From contig CM057832.1 of the NCBI GenBank assembly GCA_030068075.1, forward strand, positions 79,392,502 to 79,456,501: a stretch of 64,000 bases of DNA, written 5' to 3'. Under the pieces are notes generated by a model that had not been told where the DNA came from, did not search any database, and saw nothing but the letters and a program-made list of their open reading frames with translations. Source of the DNA: Paguma larvata. Its lineage: Eukaryota; Chordata; Mammalia; Carnivora; Viverridae. Positions 60,530 through 64,000 of the stretch are shown here, piece by piece. The position numbers were made by a program, and so were the translations under genes. Within the stretch, counting starts at the first letter, position 1. Every line of letters begins with the position of its first letter.

Positions 60530-60800
60530 GTGGTGTCGTGATCAAAGGCTCTGCTCGGTGGTCACGCAGACCTGACTTGAATCCTGACTCTACCACCAGG
60601 TTGGCTGGTGGCCCTGGGGGAGTTTCTTAGCCTCACTGACCTTCAGTTTCCTCGTCTGTAAGAGGGGAAGATGGTAGTACTACATGTAAGTGCAGCATTG
60701 TGAATCAAGTGTTGTGAATTAATGGGAGAAGCCACATAAAGTGGCCCTCCCAAGGGCTTGTACTTCGTGTTCAGTAGACACTGGCTATTGTATTAAACAT
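60530..60800 (+). repeat. MIR remnant
   Basis: ttgaatcctgactctaccac, cttcagtttcctcgtctgta, then cttgtacttcgtgttcagta. Confidence 0.65.
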
Positions 60801-61091
60801 GAAAGTTTGGTATATAAAACACTGTTTATAGCAGTGAAAAACTAGAACAGTCTAACCCTCCAGTAATGACAGATTAGATACATTGCATTATATCACAAGT
60901 TGGAATATTTTGTTGGTTACTAATAGTTATATTTTGGAAGATTATTTAAAGAAAAATGTCCACTATAGGATAAGGATCTAAAACTAAATATGAGATGGTT
61001 CTAATATAATTTTTAAATATATTATTAGCATTGAATGAGATTTTGAAGTGTTTGGAACAGTGCTTGGCATGTTGTTACTGCGGACTGCTGA

Positions 61092-61111
61092 ACACACACA
61101 CACACACACAC
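61092..61111. repeat. (AC)n simple repeat
   Basis: Ten AC units. Confidence 0.95.
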
Positions 61112-61399
61112 CACCATGTTGTTACAGAGATATTGGTTTGTGTTTTCTGTTACAAGTATGTATATATTTTCTGCTCAGAAAAAAATAAAGAATTGTGAAC
61201 AGTGCTAGGGTGGGATTATGAGATTTTCATTTTCTGTTTTCTGTACTGATTGTGTGTTCTAAGAGGATTTAAGTAGATTTTAAAATAGTCTCATTTGTGA
61301 CCTTGGGGTGAGAGGAAAGACTCAATGGAGGGACAGGTTATTACTACTGGCCAATTGAAAGTTGATGCGGTGTGTCATCTGAGAAAGCACATAGGGTCA

Positions 61400-62165
61400 T
61401 TTCTGCAAAAAGATACACAGATGGCCAATAAAGACGTGCAAATATATTCAGCATCTTAGCCATCAGGGAAATGCAAATAAAAACCACAGTGAGATACTAT
61501 TTCATACCAACTATCATGGCTGAAATGAAAAACAACAGTTAAAAGTGTTGACAAGGATGTGGAGAAATTGGAGCCTTTATACATTGCTGGTAGGAATGTG
61601 AAATGGTGCAGCCACTGTGGAAGACAGTGTGGCATTTCTTCAAAAAATTAAACCTAGAATTACTATATATGACCCTGCAGTTCCACTCTGAGGTACCTAT
61701 ATATATGCCAAAGAATCAAAAACATACGTTCATACCACAACTTATTACAGCAGCATTAACTCATCATAGCCCCCAAAAGGTAAGAACTCAAATGTACAAT
61801 AACCGACGAGTGGACAAATGCAATGTGGTATGTCCATCCGCACAGTGGAATATTATTCGGCCATAAAAAAGACACGCCGTCCTGATAGGTGCCATAACAC
61901 GGATGAACCTTGAAAACACTGCTGGCTGCAAAAAGCCAGATTCAGAAGGCCACAGATCCTCTAATCCCATTTGTATGACATTCGGAATAGGCAGAGCAGA
62001 CTAGTGGGTGCCAGAGACTGGGGGGAATGGGGATTTAGGGGACTCCTAATAATAATGGGAGTTGTTATGGACGCGATGAAAGTGTTCTGAAATTAGACAG
62101 CAGTGACGGTTATACAACCCTGAATATACTAACAACCACCAGTTTAGTTTTTAACATCAGATTGG
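61400..62165 (+). repeat. L1M ORF2/3' fragment, sense
   Basis: ccatcagggaaatgcaaata, gtgagatactatttcatacc, acaaggatgtggagaaattg, tggaatattattcggccata and a 3' end with ggttatacaaccctgaatat. No intact frame. Confidence 0.85.
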
Positions 62166-62399
62166 TTCTTAAAGTACATTAGAAAGAATAAAACTTCAAG
62201 AATAGCTAAGAAATTATTGAAAAAATAAAAACGAGGAACAGCATAAACTAGTATAAAGTATAGTAGTTTATACTATATAAAATATACTAGTTTATAAAAA
62301 TAGAGTAAATTTGGTACTCGTTCAAAAATTAACACAGTAATTTGTATAAGAAGACAGAAAGAATAGAAAGAATAAGGGAATAAAATAAATAGTTAGCCT

Positions 62400-63260
62400 T
62401 AATGATAAAAGGAAATGCAAATTAAAATGACATGATTTTCCACTTATTAAATTAGTGAAGATTAAAGTATTAGTAAGGAATTTAGGAAATATTTAACATG
62501 TTCTTCTAGTAGGAATAGAAGTTACACAGCCCTTTTGGAGGGCACTTTGACAATATATATGAAGAACTTTAAAAAATGTTTCTCGGGGCGCCTGGGTGGC
62601 TCGGTCAGTTGGGTGGCCGACTTCAGCTCGGGTCATGATCTCGCGGTCTGTGAGTTCGAGCCCCGCGTCAGGCTCTGTGCTGCCGGCCCAGAGACTGGAG
62701 CCTGCTTCCGATTCTGTGTCTCCCTCTCTCTCTCTGCCCTTCCCCTGTTCACGCTGTGCCTCTATGTCTCTCAAAAAAATAAATAAACATTAAAATAAAT
62801 AAATAAATAAAAAAATAAAAAATGTTTCTCACTGTTCCAATAAGTATACTTCTAGAAATTTCTCCTAAGGAAATAAGTTGTGCACATAGACTTTATGTGT
62901 GTTCAAAAGAGTGTTACTTATACAAGAGTGGAAACAAAATGAGGTAATGGTTAAATTGTGATAACCTGTAGGATGAAATATTATGCAAAAGTTTAAAATT
63001 ATAGAGTAATATTTAATGACATGGGTATATGCATATAATTTAAGTGGAATAAAATCAGGATAAAAGAGTATCCCAGATGTGTGTTAAAAATAAACCGCGC
63101 ACATGCATGCAGAGAGAAAAGCTAAAGATTGGTGATAGGCCAGAATGTTGTGGGTAGTTCTCTCTGGCCAGTAGGGTGATGGGTGATTCTTGTTGCATTT
63201 TTGTATTCTATATTTTTGAAATGTTCTAGAATGATCAGTCTCTATCACTTATAATTAGAA
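62400..63260 (+). repeat. L1ME-type 3' fragment, sense, interrupted by a young SINE
   Basis: ggaaatgcaaattaaaatga, ggagggcactttgacaatat, then after the SINE acttctagaaatttctccta and gaaatattatgcaaaag. Confidence 0.6.
62585..62816 (+). mobile_element. Youngest-looking CAN-SINE, plus
   Basis: Head ggggcgcctgggtggctcgg, near-consensus body and long AAAT-rich tail. Perfect 14-bp duplication aaaaaatgtttctc at 62571-62584 and 62817-62830. Confidence 0.96.
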
Positions 63261-63721
63261 AATAACCAAATGTATTTTTAAAAATTTATAGGGCAGATGG
63301 TTTACATATAGACATTTTCATTTTTAGTTTTAGGCCTGTTAACCTGTTACCCTTCTGTGTCATAGCCCTGCTTCTGTGGTTTTCTTGTAGTTATTTATTT
63401 GCTCATTTATTTTTAGATGGCGTGCTGAAAAAGAATAATAATATGTAGCTTATACCACATGCAGGTCATTGGTGCTGTCAGTACCTTACATTTAAGCCAT
63501 ATGTCTATGCAGTGTCTTTAAGATCACTTTAAAAGTAACAGCTGTCTTTTTAAAAAAATCATTGCTTATATATCTCTCTACCTTTTTATTCTAGTAAAAA
63601 AAAAATGCCCTGAAATTCATGTTAAAGTTTCTTTTCTGGTTTAGTATGGCTCTTAAATATATCAAGGGAAAAGAATACAGTGACTTTTTCTCTTAAGAAG
63701 TCTGTGAAAAAAATGTTTTAA

Positions 63722-63925
63722 ATTTTTTTAATGTTTCGTTTTTGAGAGAGAGAGCACGCATGCAAGTGGGGGAGGGGGCAGAGAGAGGGAGACAGAGAAT
63801 CTGAGGCAGGCTCCAGCTCCAAGCCATCAGTGCAGAACCCGACACCAGGCTCGAACCCACGAACTGCAAGATTATGACTTGAGCCGAAGTCGGACACTTA
63901 ACTGACTGAGCTACCCAGGCGCCCC
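63722..63925 (-). repeat. CAN-SINE, minus
   Basis: T-rich start, gagagagagagcacgcatgc, ends gactgagctacccaggcgcc. Confidence 0.93.
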
Positions 63926-64000
63926 AAAAAGGAATTAAATTGATATTATTAAAAATCTTTCATATATGGTCCATTTTTTTGTATCAAAATTACAAAAACA

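Larger units (their letters stand above)
60340..61250 (+). repeat. L1ME-type fragment, sense, split by a MIR
   Basis: gatccagcacttctgctggt, then after the MIR gtttatagcagtgaaaaact and tgagattttcattttctg. Confidence 0.5.
59318..64000 (+). other. PTAR1: PTAR1 intron 5, 5' part (continues beyond window)
   Basis: It starts with GTAAGG. I found no exon matching the next known PTAR1 segment (residue 215 onward), so the intron extends past the right edge. It contains MIR and L1-type remnants (60.34-63.26 kb), an (AC)n run and two SINEs. 59550-60340 shows no recognisable feature. Confidence 0.8.

Noticed and set aside
1..64000. CRISPR array, operon, phage or other prokaryotic system
   Set aside because: Spliced genes, SINEs, LINEs and microsatellites show a mammalian nuclear genome. 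The regular (CT)n and A-rich tracts belong to SINEs.

Overview
This window looks like nuclear DNA from a cat-like carnivoran (Feliformia, most probably Felidae). The clearest evidence is about 28 copies of one tRNA-Lys-derived SINE. Its head reads gcctgggtggctcag on the plus strand or ctgagccacccaggc on the minus strand, followed by a (CT)n stretch and an A-rich tail with aaataaataaac. This is the felid-type CAN-SINE (SINEC_Fc-like), not the canid form. L1, L2, MIR and hAT-Charlie-type remnants complete a normal mammalian repeat landscape. There are no bacterial genes, operons, CRISPR arrays or prophages.

Positions 1-27,990 are repeat-rich intergenic DNA upstream of a gene. A possible endogenous-retrovirus LTR remnant lies at the left edge. 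L1 fragments of several ages occur at 5.8-7.3, 8.4-9.2, 12.5-12.9, 15.4-20.4 and 25.3-26.0 kb. At 15.4-20.4 kb a 5'-truncated L1 sits inside an older L1 and itself carries a SINE. Two unexplained coding-like signals stand out here: a minus-strand segment at 2674-2774 with near-consensus splice sites, and a 70-codon ORF at 23438-23650 with a TATA motif upstream.

At about 28.0-28.56 kb there is a CpG-island promoter with ETS/GABPA, Sp1 and YY1-type motifs. It drives the only recognisable gene, PTAR1, on the plus strand. I could place coding exons 1-5 exactly from splice sites and reading phase: 28257-28342, 37246-37415, 47490-47556, 57178-57282 and 59104-59317. Together they give 642 coding bases and residues 1-214 of a protein that is about 402 residues in human. 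The remaining exons lie beyond the right edge. PTAR1 is the alpha subunit of geranylgeranyltransferase type III and pairs with RABGGTB. Three PPTA (prenyltransferase alpha) repeats are visible in the encoded part.

The introns hold SINEs, MIR, L2, L1 and DNA-transposon remnants. The most interesting observation is an unannotated 81-bp candidate cassette exon at 55672-55752 in intron 3. It has a good acceptor, a GTGAGT donor and a phase that exactly fits between exons 3 and 4. It would add 27 in-frame residues inside the first PPTA repeat. A SINE with target-site duplications was inserted just upstream of its acceptor. No previously undescribed multi-gene system is evident.
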